Assembly: GCF_018325905.1 (NCBI RefSeq)
Contig: NZ_AP021901.1
Coordinates: forward strand, 62,001-126,000
Direction: 5' to 3'
Length of the DNA stretch: 64,000 nt
DNA from: Pseudomonas sp. St316
GTDB taxonomy: Bacteria; Pseudomonadota; Gammaproteobacteria; Pseudomonadales; Pseudomonadaceae
The first letter of the stretch is position 1. Every line of letters begins with the position of its first letter. The notes beneath the pieces were generated by a model. The model did not search any database. It saw only the letters and a list, made by a program, of their open reading frames with translations, and had not been told where the DNA came from. Below are positions 27,837-38,244 of this stretch, in pieces. The translations under genes and the position numbers were made by a program.

Positions 27837-28814
27837 ATGGCCAAACGTATCCAGTTCAGTTCCCACGGCGGTCCCGAAGTGCTCGAGTACGTCGATTACT
27901 CGCCTGCCGAGCCCGGCCCGCAGCAGGTACGCGTCAGCAACAAGGCGATCGGCCTGAATTTCATCGACACCTACTACCGCAGCGGCCTTTATCCGCCACC
28001 GGCGTTGCCATCAGGCCTGGGTGCCGAAGGCGCGGGCGTGGTCGAGGCGATCGGCTCGGACGTGACGCGGTTCAAGGTCGGCGACCGGGTGGCGTACGGC
28101 AGCGGCCCGCTGGGGGCCTACAGCGATGTGCATGTGTTGCCCGAGGCCAACCTGGTTCATCTGCCCGAATCCATCAGTTTCGAACAGGCCGCCGGGGTGA
28201 TGCTCAAGGGCCTGACTGTGCAATACCTGTTGCGCCAGACCTATGAACTCAAGGGCGGCGAAACCATCCTGTTCCACGCCGCCGCGGGTGGTGTGGGTTC
28301 CCTGGCCTGCCAGTGGGCCAAGGCCTTGGGCGTGAAGCTGATCGGCACCGTCAGCTCGCCGGAAAAGGCCGCCATCGCCAAGGCCCACGGCGCGTGGGAA
28401 ACCATCGACTACAGCAAGGAAAACGTCGCACAGCGAGTGCTGGAACTGACTGACGGCAAGAAGGTGCCCGTGGTGTACGACGGGGTTGGCAAGGACACCT
28501 GGCTGACCTCCCTGGACAGCGTTGCCCCCCGTGGCCTGGTGGTGAGCTTCGGCAATGCCTCCGGGGCGGTGGACGGTGTGAACCTGGGGATCCTTTCGGC
28601 CAAGGGCTCGCTGTATGTCACCCGCCCGACCCTGGCGACCTACGCCAACAACGCGCAAAACCTGCAGCGCATGGCCGACGAACTGTTCGGGATGATCGCC
28701 AGCGGCAAGCTCACGGTGGACATCAACCAGCGTTATCCACTGGCGGAAGCGGCCAAGGCCCAGGCCGAACTGTCGGCACGGCGCACGACCGGCTCGACCA
28801 TTCTCCTGCCCTGA
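27837..28814 (+). CDS. qor: NADPH:quinone reductase Qor
   Basis: A 325-aa zinc-free medium-chain reductase that passes electrons from NADPH to quinones. It has the quinone oxidoreductase pattern GLGAEGAGVVEAIG, the AAAGGVGSLACQWAK cofactor loop and the conserved YDGVG stretch. The ATG at 27837 is chosen over the GTG at 27831, since AAGGAG lies 9 bases before it. It is followed by the REP array and converges on tsaC. Confidence 0.93.
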   Translation: MAKRIQFSSHGGPEVLEYVDYSPAEPGPQQVRVSNKAIGLNFIDTYYRSGLYPPPALPSGLGAEGAGVVEAIGSDVTRFKVGDRVAYGSGPLGAYSDVHVLPEANLVHLPESISFEQAAGVMLKGLTVQYLLRQTYELKGGETILFHAAAGGVGSLACQWAKALGVKLIGTVSSPEKAAIAKAHGAWETIDYSKENVAQRVLELTDGKKVPVVYDGVGKDTWLTSLDSVAPRGLVVSFGNASGAVDGVNLGILSAKGSLYVTRPTLATYANNAQNLQRMADELFGMIASGKLTVDINQRYPLAEAAKAQAELSARRTTGSTILLP

Positions 28815-28841
28815 AATTCGGTGATCCTGAGTTGAAAACCC

Positions 28842-29467
28842 TGTGGGAGCGAGCTTGCTCGCGATAGCGTTGGATCAGCCGACATCGATGCTAACTGACC
28901 CGACGCCATCGCGAGCAAGCTCGCTCCCACATTCGGTCTGTGGTGTTCATAAATACTTGTGCAACACAAAAAACCTGTGGGAGCGAGCTTGCTCGCGATA
29001 GCGGTAGATCAGCCGCCATCGATGCTAACTGACCCGACGCTATCGCGAGCAGACTCGCTCCCACATTCGGTCTGTGGTGTTCATAAATACTTGAGCAACA
29101 CAAAAAACCTGTGGGAGAGAGCTTGCTCGCGATAGCGGTGGGTCAGTCAGCATCAATGTTGGATGTGCCGACGCCATCGCGAGCAAGCTCGCTCCCACAT
29201 TCGGTCTGCGGTGTTCATAAATACTTGTGCAACACAAAAAACCTGTGGGCGCGATCTTGCTCGCGATAGCGCTGGATCAGCCGACATCGATGCTAACTGA
29301 CCCGACGCCATCGCGAGCAGGCTCGCTCCCACATTCGGTCTGTGGTGTTCATAAATACTTGTGCAACACAAAAAACCTGTGGGAGCGAGCCTGCTCGCGA
29401 TAGCGGTGGGTCAGTCAGCATCAATGTTGGATGTGCCGCCGCTATCGCGAGCAAGCTCGCTCCCACA
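28842..29467. repeat. tandem array of five REP pairs, 134-bp period
   Basis: Five REP pairs of 90 bp begin at 28842, 28976, 29110, 29244 and 29378, exactly 134 bp apart. Each pair runs TGTGGGAG to CTCCCACA and is followed by a near-identical 44-bp linker (attcggtctgtggtgttcat and onward). The cores between the REP arms come in two kinds: units 1, 2 and 4 carry a GATCAGCCG-type core, units 3 and 5 a GGTCAGTCAGC-type core. The array fills the space between the convergent qor and tsaC genes. Confidence 0.95.
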
Positions 29468-29503
29468 GTGGTTTCAGGCAAGCTGGAGAATGTGTGTGCG
29501 GGT

Positions 29504-30061
29504 TCAGTCCGGCCGCACCACTTTGCCGGTCGCCAGGTCGCGAATCACGCTGGGGTTCTTGCGCCCGCCCAGGTTGCCGCCCAGCACCAGGTCGATCTGC
29601 CCGCGGAAATACTGTTCGACGCGAATCCGCGTGCGCGCCGCCGGGCGCCCTTGTGGGTTGGCCGAGGTGGACACCAGCGGCCCGACCAACGAGCACAAGT
29701 CGCGTACGGTGGGATGATCGCTGACCCGCAGCGCGACAGTATCGTGCACCCCGGTGATCCATTCGGGCAGCAAATTCTGGTGCGGCACCAGCCAGGTATT
29801 GGGCCCCGGCCAGGTGCTGGCCATGCGGTCCATCCAGGTGTCGGGGAAGTCTTCGAACAGAAAGTCGAACTGGTGGATGTTGTCAGCCACCAGGATCAGC
29901 CCTTTATCGGGCAGCCGCGACTTGATCGCCAGCAGGCGCTCCACCGCCTCCTCGTTCCATGGGTCACAACCCAGGCCCCAGACCGCTTCGGTTGGATAGG
30001 CAATCACCGCCCCGGCGCGAATTTCTCGCGCGGCTTGTTGCACACGCCAACTGTTGACCAT
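29504..30061 (-). CDS. tsaC: L-threonylcarbamoyladenylate synthase TsaC
   Basis: A 185-aa YrdC-domain enzyme making threonylcarbamoyl-AMP, the first step of the t6A modification at tRNA position 37. It shows [13 protein letters not shown], the [12 protein letters not shown] substrate loop, [10 protein letters not shown] and [12 protein letters not shown]. It is the short form without the Sua5 C-terminal domain, as usual for TsaC. It is in the dprA-tsaC neighbourhood typical of proteobacteria. Confidence 0.94.
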   Translation of the reverse strand: MVNSWRVQQAAREIRAGAVIAYPTEAVWGLGCDPWNEEAVERLLAIKSRLPDKGLILVADNIHQFDFLFEDFPDTWMDRMASTWPGPNTWLVPHQNLLPEWITGVHDTVALRVSDHPTVRDLCSLVGPLVSTSANPQGRPAARTRIRVEQYFRGQIDLVLGGNLGGRKNPSVIRDLATGKVVRPD

Positions 30062-30122
30062 GAAAGATTCTCCCGCAACGCAAATAAGGCTGTGGGCAGT
30101 TTACCGATCTTCCCCATAAAAC

Positions 30123-31217
30123 CTAGCGCGCAAACCAACGTCCGTTGTCACAGGTGGCGCGTCCTTCCATCTCCAGCTCGGTCAACGCCGCCAGCACTTT
30201 GGGCAAGCTCCAGCCACTGGCGTTGGCCAGTGCCTCACTGCTCTGCGGCGCGGCATGCAGCAGGCGCAGCAGCGGATGGGTCACGGGCACAGGCTCCGAG
30301 GCCGGCGGCAACCGCTGCCAACCGCGCAGCGCTTCGAGGATGTGCTCGACGGTTTCCACCAGCGCCGCACCGTCGCGGATCAGCTGATGACAGCCTCGGG
30401 CCCCGGGGTGATGGATCGATCCAGGAATGGCATACACCTCGCGTCCCTGTTCCGCCGCCAGTCGCGCGGTGATCAGCGAGCCGCTGGCGACACTGGCCTC
30501 CACCACCAGCACACCCAGGGACAAGCCGCTGATGATCCGGTTGCGCCGCGGAAAGTTGCTGGCATGGGGCGGTGCGTCCAACGGGAACTCCGACAGCACC
30601 GCGCTGCCCTGGGCAATCATCGCGTCCGCCAGCCGACGATTGCGCTGTGGATAAAAATTTTCCAGGCCAGTGCCCAACACGCCGACGGTGCGCCCGCCGA
30701 CATCCAGCGCGGCCTGATGAGCCGCCGCATCAATGCCCAGGGCCAGGCCGCTGGTGATGACAAAACCGGCCCCGGCCAGGCTGCGGGAAAACGCCGCCGC
30801 GGTGTCCATGCCGGGGCGTGATGCCCGGCGACTGCCGACCATCGCCAGCTGAGGTTTTTCCAGGATCGAGGTGTCGCCAGCAACGAACAGCAGCGGTGGC
30901 GCATCGCTGATCTGCGCCAACAGCGCCGGGTAGTCAGGTTGGTCCCACATCAGTAAATGCTGGCCCGCACGCTCCAGCCAGGCCAATGCATGGGAGGCGC
31001 CGTCACGCACATCCGGGTTGCGCCGAGACTCGGCACAGGCCAGTGGCAAGCCCAGCGCTCGCCAGGCGCTGGCCGGTGCACTGATGGCCTTGGAGGCCGA
31101 GCCGAAGGCCTCCATCAGGGTCATGAAACGCTTGGGTCCCAGCTCCGGCAAGCGGTGAAGGCGTAGCCGGGCCTCCAGTTCCGCAGGGGAAACCGGCGTA
31201 GATTCAGGTAATGACAT
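30123..31217 (-). CDS. dprA: DNA-processing protein DprA
   Basis: A 364-aa protein that loads RecA on incoming single-stranded DNA in transformation. The Rossmann-like core has GSRRASRPGMD, SGLALGIDAAAHQAAL and the GLSLGVLVVEASVASGSLITA segment; a C-terminal winged-helix-like domain (about residues 300-364) is present. It lies just before tsaC and after the LysM gene on the same strand. Confidence 0.94.
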   Translation of the reverse strand: MSLPESTPVSPAELEARLRLHRLPELGPKRFMTLMEAFGSASKAISAPASAWRALGLPLACAESRRNPDVRDGASHALAWLERAGQHLLMWDQPDYPALLAQISDAPPLLFVAGDTSILEKPQLAMVGSRRASRPGMDTAAAFSRSLAGAGFVITSGLALGIDAAAHQAALDVGGRTVGVLGTGLENFYPQRNRRLADAMIAQGSAVLSEFPLDAPPHASNFPRRNRIISGLSLGVLVVEASVASGSLITARLAAEQGREVYAIPGSIHHPGARGCHQLIRDGAALVETVEHILEALRGWQRLPPASEPVPVTHPLLRLLHAAPQSSEALANASGWSLPKVLAALTELEMEGRATCDNGRWFAR

Positions 31218-31297
31218 GCGATCATCCTTGACCGTTATAAGTCCCGTACAAACGGGAACAAGCTGTGGATAACTCTGTTGGTAACTTGTGAAACCCG

Positions 31298-32323
31298 TTA
31301 TGGATTACGGACCTTGTCGAGCACCGCCAACGAGCGCGATGCGTACAGCACCAGGCCATAGCTGAGCTTGTCGTAGGTGCGGAAAACCATCAGCAGGCCG
31401 GCCCGCTCATCGGGGATCTTCACCCGCTCGCCCGTGAGGCGGTCGCGTACGGTTTCACCGGTCTTCATGACCGCCAGCACGTTGCCTTCGGTCAGTCCGT
31501 CGCGCCGGCCCTTGTTCAGGGTGACCACGTCCAGCGCGCCGATCTGGGTCACGCCCCGGGGCACGTCCAGGATCACCCCGTGGATGTCTGATTTTGGCGC
31601 GCTGGGCATGAAGGTCGAGTTGATCGAGCGCTCTTCGCCACTGAACAAGCGATCACCCAGGCGCACTTCCTGGGTGGTGCGTTGCAGGGCCAGGGTGGTG
31701 ACATCGCCTTCGGTGGCGACCACCTCGCCGCCGCCGATGTCGTCGGCGTTGATGCCCAAAAACTCCTTGGTCTCGGGGTCGGTGTAGACCTTGCCCTGGC
31801 GAAAGATGCCGTATGCCGTCTGGTTCGCATCGAACGAGCCACGGGCGAAGACCCGATCCCCCATGCCGCTGAGTACCCGTTCGGCATTGCCGGCGACGAC
31901 GTAGGGGGCCTTGTTGAAATCCTCAGGCGTGTCGACGATGCGGTTGCTCAGCAGGAAGCTGTTGATCGCTTGCAGTGGAATGCTTGGGATGGCGTCGGCC
32001 ACTGGCGAACTGCGAATGCGCGGCGACAGCTTGATGGTGCCGCGCGAGGTGCCGCGATTGAGGGTCAGGCGCGGCTGGCCGTTGACGTAGACCAGCGACA
32101 GGGTGTCGCCCGGATAAATCAGGTTGGGGTTTTCGATCTGCGGGTTGGCCTGCCAGAGTTCCGGCCATTTCCACGGTTCGCGCAGGTATTTGCCGGAAAT
32201 GTCCCACAGCGTGTCCCCCGTCACCACCGTGTATTGCTGGGGAAAACCTTCCCGAAGTTGCACTTGCCCGTGCGCGATACCGACCGAGGCCAGGAGCAGC
32301 AGGGCGAGTAGTGATTTCCTCAT
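31298..32323 (-). CDS. LysM-domain secreted protein
   Basis: A 341-aa exported protein with a signal peptide (about residues 1-19) and one LysM domain (about 30-80, YTVVTGDTLWDISGKYL) that binds peptidoglycan. The remaining 260 residues form a beta-rich domain without known function, with a GDRLFSGEER stretch. In pseudomonads it is conserved between dprA and the divergent def gene. A role in cell wall upkeep is inferred. Confidence 0.85.
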   Translation of the reverse strand: MRKSLLALLLLASVGIAHGQVQLREGFPQQYTVVTGDTLWDISGKYLREPWKWPELWQANPQIENPNLIYPGDTLSLVYVNGQPRLTLNRGTSRGTIKLSPRIRSSPVADAIPSIPLQAINSFLLSNRIVDTPEDFNKAPYVVAGNAERVLSGMGDRVFARGSFDANQTAYGIFRQGKVYTDPETKEFLGINADDIGGGEVVATEGDVTTLALQRTTQEVRLGDRLFSGEERSINSTFMPSAPKSDIHGVILDVPRGVTQIGALDVVTLNKGRRDGLTEGNVLAVMKTGETVRDRLTGERVKIPDERAGLLMVFRTYDKLSYGLVLYASRSLAVLDKVRNP

Positions 32324-32492
32324 GCGGTGAATCCCTTTATTATGTGCGTTCGCGTAAAACGCCAGAGCCCCCGTGGCTCGCTGCCCAAGGAGCTATTCTC
32401 CACAAGAGCAACGTTTTACAACGGTAGCCTGCATCCCAAGACACGCCAGGCCAGCCACCCGACTTTACCTCACACGTGCATTTATCAAGCTT

Positions 32493-32999
32493 ATGGCCAT
32501 TTTGAACATTCTCGAATTTCCGGACCCGCGCCTGCGCACTATCGCCAAACCAGTGGCCGTAGTGGACGACGAAGTGCGTCAGTTGGTCGATGACATGTTT
32601 GAAACAATGTATGAAGCGCCAGGCATCGGCCTCGCCGCGACCCAGGTCAACGTGCACAAGCGCATCGTCGTGATGGACCTCTCCGAAGACCGCAGCGAGC
32701 CGCGGGTGTTCATCAACCCCGAGTTCGAAACCCTGACCGACGAGATGGACCAATATCAGGAAGGCTGCCTCTCGGTGCCGGGTTTCTACGAAAACGTCGA
32801 CCGCCCGCAGAAGGTCAAGATCAAGGCCCTGGACCGTGACGGCCAGCCTTATGAACTGATCGCCGAGGGCTTGCTGGCCGTGTGCATCCAGCACGAGTGT
32901 GACCACCTCAACGGCAAGTTGTTCGTCGATTACCTGTCTACCCTCAAGCGCGACCGGATCAAGAAGAAACTGGAAAAACTTCATCGCCAGAATGCTTGA
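32493..32999 (+). CDS. def: peptide deformylase
   Basis: A 168-aa Fe/Zn enzyme removing formyl groups from nascent proteins. All three motifs are intact: [13 protein letters not shown] and HECDH (two His and one Cys bind the metal). The ATG at 32493 gives the usual N-terminus [14 protein letters not shown]; the frame runs 40 codons further upstream but into the leader of the divergent LysM gene. It is followed by fmt, separated by a terminator-like hairpin. Confidence 0.97.
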   Translation: MAILNILEFPDPRLRTIAKPVAVVDDEVRQLVDDMFETMYEAPGIGLAATQVNVHKRIVVMDLSEDRSEPRVFINPEFETLTDEMDQYQEGCLSVPGFYENVDRPQKVKIKALDRDGQPYELIAEGLLAVCIQHECDHLNGKLFVDYLSTLKRDRIKKKLEKLHRQNA

Positions 33000-33010
33000 T
33001 GCCCCCCTTC

Positions 33011-33042
33011 AAAGGCTTGCCGCGGCAAGCCTTTTTCTTTTT
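33011..33042 (+). terminator. intrinsic terminator between def and fmt
   Basis: AAAGGCTTGCCG joined to CGGCAAGCCTTT is a perfect 12-bp dyad followed by TTCTTTTT. Placed within a co-directional pair, it likely attenuates rather than fully separates def and fmt. Confidence 0.75.
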
Positions 33043-33070
33043 GCGACTGCTTTGTAATTGAGAGCTACCC

Positions 33071-34030
33071 ATGACTGAGCCACTGCGCATCGTCTTTGCC
33101 GGCACTCCCGAATTTGCCGCCGAACACCTCAAGGCCCTGCTGGCCAGCCCCCACGACATCGTCGCGGTCTATACCCAGCCGGACCGGCCAGCCGGTCGCG
33201 GGCAAAAACTGATGCCCAGCCCGGTCAAGCAGCTGGCCCTGGAGCACGGCATCGAGGTGCTGCAGCCGCCGACCCTGCGCGATGCCCAGGCTCAAGCCGA
33301 ACTGGCGGCGCTCAAGCCAGACTTGATGGTGGTGGTCGCCTACGGCCTGATCCTGCCCCAAGTGGTGCTGGATATCCCGCGCCTGGGTTGCATCAACAGC
33401 CACGCCTCGCTGCTGCCACGCTGGCGCGGTGCGGCGCCGATCCAACGCGCCGTGGAAGCGGGCGATGCGATGAGCGGCGTGACCGTGATGCGCATGGAAG
33501 CCGGCCTGGACACCGGGCCGATGCTGCTCAAGGTCAGCACGCCCATCAGCGCCGAAGACACCGGCGGTAGCCTGCACGATCGCCTTGCGCTCATCGGCCC
33601 GCCGGCCGTGGTCCAGGCCATTGCCGGCCTGGCCGCTGGCACGTTGGAAGGCGAGGTGCAGGATGACAGCCTCGCCACCTATGCACACAAACTGAACAAG
33701 GACGAAGCCCGCATCGACTGGAGCCGCCCAGCCGTTGAGCTGGAGCGCCTGGTGCGGGCCTTCAACCCTTGGCCGATCTGCCACAGCACCTTGAACGGCG
33801 AAGCCCTGAAAGTGCTGGCGGCCAGTTATGCCGAAGGGAAGGGCGCACCGGGTGAGATCCTCAGCGCCAGCAAGGACGGCCTCGTCGTGGCCTGCGGTGA
33901 ACAGGCGTTGTGCCTGACGCGCCTGCAACTGCCCGGTGGCAAGGCGCTGAACTTCAGCGACCTGTTCAACAGTCGCCGTGAGAAATTTGCCGTCGGCACG
34001 GTCCTGGGCCAAGCGGCGGATGCCTCATGA
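33071..34030 (+). CDS. fmt: methionyl-tRNA formyltransferase
   Basis: A 319-aa enzyme that formylates initiator Met-tRNA using 10-formyltetrahydrofolate. The N-terminal catalytic domain has [12 protein letters not shown], the tetrahydrofolate site [13 protein letters not shown] and the catalytic Asn-His-Asp set around INSHASLL and ETGLDTGP-like [11 protein letters not shown]; the C-terminal tRNA-binding domain follows after about residue 205. It overlaps rsmB by 4 bp. Confidence 0.96.
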   Translation: MTEPLRIVFAGTPEFAAEHLKALLASPHDIVAVYTQPDRPAGRGQKLMPSPVKQLALEHGIEVLQPPTLRDAQAQAELAALKPDLMVVVAYGLILPQVVLDIPRLGCINSHASLLPRWRGAAPIQRAVEAGDAMSGVTVMRMEAGLDTGPMLLKVSTPISAEDTGGSLHDRLALIGPPAVVQAIAGLAAGTLEGEVQDDSLATYAHKLNKDEARIDWSRPAVELERLVRAFNPWPICHSTLNGEALKVLAASYAEGKGAPGEILSASKDGLVVACGEQALCLTRLQLPGGKALNFSDLFNSRREKFAVGTVLGQAADAS

Positions 34031-35337
34031 ACCCACGTCTGGCCGCCGCCAAGGCACTTGCCGCCGTCCTCAGTGGCAAGGCCTCCCTCAACAGCTCCCT
34101 GCCGACCCAACTGGACAAGGTAGAAGACCGTGATCGCGGTTTCACCCAGGACCTGGCGTTCGGCACCGCCCGCTGGCAGCCACGGCTGTCAGCCCTGGCG
34201 GCCAAGCTGTTGCAGAAGCCGTTCAAGGCCGCCGATGCAGACGTCGAGGCGTTGCTGCTGGTGGGGCTCTATCAGTTGCTCTACACCCGCGTCCCGGCCC
34301 ACGCCGCCATCGGCGAAACCGTGGGCTGCGCCGACAAGCTGAAAAAGCCCTGGGCCAAGGCCCTGATCAATGCCGTGTTGCGCCGCGCCCAGCGCGAAAG
34401 CGAAAGCCTGTTGGCCGAGCTGGAGCACGACCCGGTGGTACGCACGGCGCACCCGCGCTGGCTGCAGAAATCCCTCAAGGCGTTCTGGCCCGAGCAATGG
34501 GAAGCCATCTGCGCGGCCAATAACGCCCATCCGCCGATGATCCTGCGGGTCAACCGCCGTCACCATACGCGCGATGCCTACTTGGCATTGCTGGGCGCGG
34601 CGGGCATCCCGGCCATCCCGTGCCAGTACAGCCGCGACGGCATCGTCCTGGAAACCCCGGGCGATGTGCGCGCCTTGCCGGGCTTTGCCGAGGGCTGGAT
34701 CAGCGTCCAGGACGAAGCCGCCCAACTGGCCGCCGACCTGCTGGAACTGGCGCCGGGCCAACGGGTGCTGGACGCCTGCTGCGCGCCGGGCGGCAAGACC
34801 TGTCACATCCTCGAAGCCGAACCGAAGCTGGCCGGCGTGGTGGCGGTGGACCTGGAAGCCAAGCGCCTGGTGCGGGTGAAGGAAAACCTCGAACGCCTTG
34901 GGCTGGACGCCCAATTGATCGCCGCCGATGGCCGCGACACCGCGACCTGGTGGGACGGCAAGCCGTTCCAGCGCATCCTCCTGGACGCGCCATGCTCGGC
35001 CACCGGCGTGATCCGTCGCCATCCGGACATCAAGCTCACCCGCCAGCCGGACGACATTGTTGCGCTGGCCGTGTTGCAGGGCGAACTGCTCGATGCCCTG
35101 TGGCCGACCCTGGAAGTGGGTGGCATGCTGCTCTACGCCACGTGCTCGACCTTGCCGACCGAGAACACCGACGTGATCGACGCCTTCCTCGCCCGCACCC
35201 CGGGCGCCCGGGAGCTGGACATTGCCACTCAGGCTGGCCTCAAGCAGCCCCATGGTCGCCAATTGCTGGCCCAGGAGGGCGGTCATGACGGGTTCTATTA
35301 CGCCAAACTGATCAAGATCGCCGCCGCACGTGGTTAA
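34027..35337 (+). CDS. rsmB: 16S rRNA m5C967 methyltransferase RsmB
   Basis: A 436-aa enzyme that methylates C967 of 16S rRNA. The N-terminal 130 residues are the NusB-like RNA-binding domain; the catalytic part has [10 protein letters not shown] (SAM site), [17 protein letters not shown] and CSTLPTEN with the nucleophilic cysteine. It is in the def-fmt-rsmB-trkA order shared by many gammaproteobacteria. Confidence 0.96.
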   Translation: MNPRLAAAKALAAVLSGKASLNSSLPTQLDKVEDRDRGFTQDLAFGTARWQPRLSALAAKLLQKPFKAADADVEALLLVGLYQLLYTRVPAHAAIGETVGCADKLKKPWAKALINAVLRRAQRESESLLAELEHDPVVRTAHPRWLQKSLKAFWPEQWEAICAANNAHPPMILRVNRRHHTRDAYLALLGAAGIPAIPCQYSRDGIVLETPGDVRALPGFAEGWISVQDEAAQLAADLLELAPGQRVLDACCAPGGKTCHILEAEPKLAGVVAVDLEAKRLVRVKENLERLGLDAQLIAADGRDTATWWDGKPFQRILLDAPCSATGVIRRHPDIKLTRQPDDIVALAVLQGELLDALWPTLEVGGMLLYATCSTLPTENTDVIDAFLARTPGARELDIATQAGLKQPHGRQLLAQEGGHDGFYYAKLIKIAAARG

Positions 35338-35361
35338 AACGATTCGATAGGGAGTGACTGG

Positions 35362-36735
35362 ATGAAAATCATCATCCTCGGCGCAGGGCAGGTCGGCGGT
35401 TCGCTGGCGGAACACCTGGCCAGCGAGGCCAACGACATCACCGTGGTCGACACCGACGGCGAACGCCTGCGGGACTTGGGCGACCGCCTCGACATTCGCA
35501 CCGTGCAAGGTCGCGGGTCATTGCCGACGGTATTGCGCCAGGCCGGCGCCGACGATGCCGACATGCTCGTGGCCGTGACCAACAGTGACGAAACCAACAT
35601 GGTCGCCTGCCAGGTCGCCCACACGTTGTTCCACACCCCGACCAAGATCGCCCGGGTGCGCGAAGCGGCCTACCTGACCCGCGCCGACCTGTTCGACAAC
35701 GACGCGATCCCGGTGGATGTGCTGATCAGCCCCGAGCAGGTGGTGACCAACTACATCAAGCGCCTGATCCAACACCCGGGCGCCTTGCAGGTGATCGACT
35801 TTGCCGAAGGCAAGGCCCAACTGGTGGCGGTCAAGGCCTACTACGGCGGGCCGCTGGTGGGCCAGCAACTGCGCCAGTTGCGCGAGCACATGCCGAATGT
35901 GGAGACCCGGGTCGCGGCGATTTTTCGTCGTGACCGGCCGATCCTGCCCCAGGGCGACACGGTGATCGAAGCCGACGACGAGGTGTTTTTCATCGCCGCC
36001 AAGGCGAACATTCGCGCGGTCATGAGCGAAATGCGCCGCCTGGACGAAAACTACAAACGCATCGTCATCGCCGGCGGCGGGCAGATCGGCGAGCGCCTGG
36101 CCGAAGCCATCGAAAGCCGCTACCAGGTCAAGATCATCGAGATGAACCCGGCCCGCTGCCGCTACCTCTCGGACACCCTCGACAGCACCGTGGTATTGCA
36201 AGGCAGTGCCTCGGACCGCGACCTGTTGTTGGAAGAGAACATCGCCGACGCCGACATCTTCCTGGCCCTGACCAACGACGACGAAGCCAACATCATGTCG
36301 TCGCTGCTGGCCAAGCGCCTGGGGGCGAAGAAGGTCATGACCATCATCAACAACCCGGCCTACGTCGACCTGATCCAGGGCGGCGACATCGACATCGCCA
36401 TCAGCCCGCAACTGGCAACCATCGGCACCTTGCTCGCCCACGTGCGCCGCGGCGACATCGTCAGCGTGCACTCCCTGCGTCGCGGCGCGGCCGAAGCCAT
36501 CGAGGCGATTGCCCATGGCGACGCCAAGTCCAGCAAAGTCATCGGCAAGGCCATCCGCGACATCGGCCTGCCGCCGGGCACCACCATCGGCGCGATCATC
36601 CGCGACGAAGAAGTGCTGATCGCCCACGACGACACCATGATCCAGACCGGCGACCATGTGATCCTGTTCCTGGTGGACAAAAAGCACATTCGCGATGTCG
36701 AGAAGCTGTTCCATGTGGGGTTGAGCTTCTTCTGA
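35362..36735 (+). CDS. trkA: TrkA, NAD-binding regulator of potassium uptake
   Basis: A 457-aa peripheral protein gating Trk potassium channels. It has two RCK-N/RCK-C halves, with nucleotide loops [13 protein letters not shown] (residues about 7-19) and [13 protein letters not shown] (about 238-250). The family size is 458 aa, so it is full length. The channel gene trkH is not in the window. It starts 24 bp after rsmB. Confidence 0.96.
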   Translation: MKIIILGAGQVGGSLAEHLASEANDITVVDTDGERLRDLGDRLDIRTVQGRGSLPTVLRQAGADDADMLVAVTNSDETNMVACQVAHTLFHTPTKIARVREAAYLTRADLFDNDAIPVDVLISPEQVVTNYIKRLIQHPGALQVIDFAEGKAQLVAVKAYYGGPLVGQQLRQLREHMPNVETRVAAIFRRDRPILPQGDTVIEADDEVFFIAAKANIRAVMSEMRRLDENYKRIVIAGGGQIGERLAEAIESRYQVKIIEMNPARCRYLSDTLDSTVVLQGSASDRDLLLEENIADADIFLALTNDDEANIMSSLLAKRLGAKKVMTIINNPAYVDLIQGGDIDIAISPQLATIGTLLAHVRRGDIVSVHSLRRGAAEAIEAIAHGDAKSSKVIGKAIRDIGLPPGTTIGAIIRDEEVLIAHDDTMIQTGDHVILFLVDKKHIRDVEKLFHVGLSFF

Positions 36736-36762
36736 TCCAGAGTATGCAGTGACAGGAAGGCC

Positions 36763-36863
36763 CTCATCGCGGGCAAGCCTTGCTCCCACAGAGGATCGGT
36801 GTTGTTCACAGCATTTGTGAGCAACGAAGATCCCCTGTGGGAGCAAGGCTTGCCCGCGATGGC
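36763..36863. repeat. REP pair, outward orientation
   Basis: An ATCGCGGGCAAGCCTTGCTC unit and its complement lie tail to tail with a 45-bp spacer, downstream of trkA. Confidence 0.8.
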
Positions 36864-36916
36864 CATCTAACATTCAACCGATCAACCACAGACTCAACGC
36901 CAAAGGACCTCCATCC

Positions 36917-37228
36917 ATGCTCGATTCCCTGGAAAAAATGCTCGCCAAGGGTGTGGATAACCCACTGCTGCGCTTCGGCCTGGGCAAGGGCTATCTGGAC
37001 TTGGGGGAATTCACCCGCGCCGCCGAACACCTCCAACGCTGCGTCGAACTCGACCCCAAGTATTCAGCCGCCTGGAAACTATTGGGCAAGGCCCAGCAAG
37101 GCCAAGGCGATCTACCGGCCGCCCGCCAAGCCTGGGAACAAGGCCTTGAAGCCGCCCGCGCCCACGGCGACAAACAGGCCGAAAAAGAAATGACCGTGTT
37201 CCTCAAAAAACTCGATCGCCAGCCCTGA
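36917..37228 (+). CDS. small TPR-repeat protein
   Basis: A 103-aa all-helical protein with about two tetratricopeptide repeats (LRFGLGKGYLDLGEFTRAAEHL and AWKLLGKAQQGQGDLPAARQAW). TPR units bind partner proteins; no partner is known. AAAGGACC lies about 10 bases before the start. The end LKKLDRQP is echoed by a gene remnant at 39393-39434, which marks this gene's 3' end as a site of past insertion or duplication. Confidence 0.82.
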   Translation: MLDSLEKMLAKGVDNPLLRFGLGKGYLDLGEFTRAAEHLQRCVELDPKYSAAWKLLGKAQQGQGDLPAARQAWEQGLEAARAHGDKQAEKEMTVFLKKLDRQP

Positions 37229-37246
37229 GCTCACGCAAAACAGCTT

Positions 37247-37273
37247 TTGTGGCGAGGGAGCTTGCTCCCGCTT
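37247..37273 (+). repeat. single REP unit
   Basis: GTGGCGAGGGAGCTTGCTCC lies alone after the TPR gene, of the GTGGCGAGG subtype rather than GTGGGAGCG. Confidence 0.75.
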
Positions 37274-37364
37274 GACCGGGCTGGCGCTCCAGTGCGAAGC
37301 ACTCACAAAAAAGCCCACCTCCCAATCCACTGCCAATCCGCCAAAAGTTCAGCCGGCGCAAAAT

Positions 37365-37458
37365 CTGTGGGAGCAAAGCTTGCTCGCGATAGCGGTAGAC
37401 CAGCCAAACCAGATGTCGACTGACCTGTCCCAATCGCGAGCAAGCTTTGCTCCCACAG
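37365..37458. repeat. REP pair
   Basis: CTGTGGGAGCAAAGCTTGCT and its inverted partner around a 45-bp core, in the 431-bp gap between the TPR and DUF805 genes. Confidence 0.85.
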
Positions 37459-37463
37459 GTGAA

Positions 37464-37540
37464 GGAAACCGGGGACAGACCACGATTTGGACTCATCTGT
37501 AATCAGACTGTCTAGTAATCGTGGTCTTTCCCCGGTTTCC
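37464..37540. mobile_element. MITE-like inverted repeat element
   Basis: Two 24-base arms (37464-37487 and 37517-37540; core GGGGACAGACCACGATT) pair with one mismatch around a 29-base centre. From memory, very similar sequences recur in Pseudomonas genomes near REP-associated transposases, so this is probably a non-autonomous remnant. No transposase gene is near. Confidence 0.6.
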
Positions 37541-37659
37541 CTCACAGCCCCCCTTACACGATAGCGTCTTCTCTTGAGTTTGATGCCGGCCTTCGATTAG
37601 ATATGAGGCGTAAACGTTGTGACGTGAGTAGCACCATCAAACACAGGGAATAGCACTAA

Positions 37660-38244
37660 ATGGCAAGGATAGAACCCGTTTTCGGCAGCATCAGCAGCGA
37701 AATCGAAAACCCATACCAAACGGGCGACGCCCAACTGATTGACGACGAAGTTGTCACGTTTTCAAAACCCAAGATTTTTGATTTTTCCGGGCGTATTTCT
37801 CTGGCGCGCTTCTGGCTGATTCGTGTGCCCTTGGTGCTGGTTCTTCCGTGCATTTTGCTGGCGTTCTTTATGGTGGGGTTGCGCCATCAACTGGTGGTTT
37901 TGCTGATAGTCGGTGTCACCGTTGTCGTTCCTGCCATCCTGCTCGACGTGTCTCTACTGGTACGCAGGGCACGTGATCTGGGCTGGAGTCCGAAATGGGC
38001 AATTCTCCTCGCGTTCCCTGTTATCGGCTTTGTGATAACGCTTCCGCTCATCATGCTTCCAGGGCGTAAAGCGATTAATAAATACGGCCCGCCCAATCCA
38101 CCTCTCTCGACGTTGGTAAAGCTACTTACCGCGCTGTTGGTGGTGCTGATGCTTGTAACTACAACCGTGCTAGTTGCGTATTTTCCCCAATACCACCCAC
38201 AGGCAATCTACGAGTGGTTCTTTAATGCATTGGTTCAGGCATAA
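37660..38244 (+). CDS. DUF805 membrane protein
   Basis: A 194-aa protein with a 40-residue soluble N-terminus and about four membrane helices. The DUF805 marks are present: FDFSGRISLARFWL, LLVRRARDLGWSPKW and INKYGPPNP. The family has no settled function. Its base composition is a little AT-richer than the core genes, and it sits in a 2.2-kb segment between the TPR gene and a copy of that gene's end, so it may be an inserted gene. Confidence 0.8.
   Translation: MARIEPVFGSISSEIENPYQTGDAQLIDDEVVTFSKPKIFDFSGRISLARFWLIRVPLVLVLPCILLAFFMVGLRHQLVVLLIVGVTVVVPAILLDVSLLVRRARDLGWSPKWAILLAFPVIGFVITLPLIMLPGRKAINKYGPPNPPLSTLVKLLTALLVVLMLVTTTVLVAYFPQYHPQAIYEWFFNALVQA

Noticed and set aside
28842..29467. 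Regular repeats considered as a CRISPR array
   Set aside because: Units are 134 bp with inverted REP palindromes and repeated cores, no unique spacers, and no cas genes are near.
28733..29481. Short repeated open frames inside the REP array
   Set aside because: They are translations of the repeat units and have no coding sense.
36780..37193. A 137-codon plus-strand frame overlapping the TPR gene
   Set aside because: The TPR protein in the other frame has clear repeats and a ribosome site; this one is a shadow.
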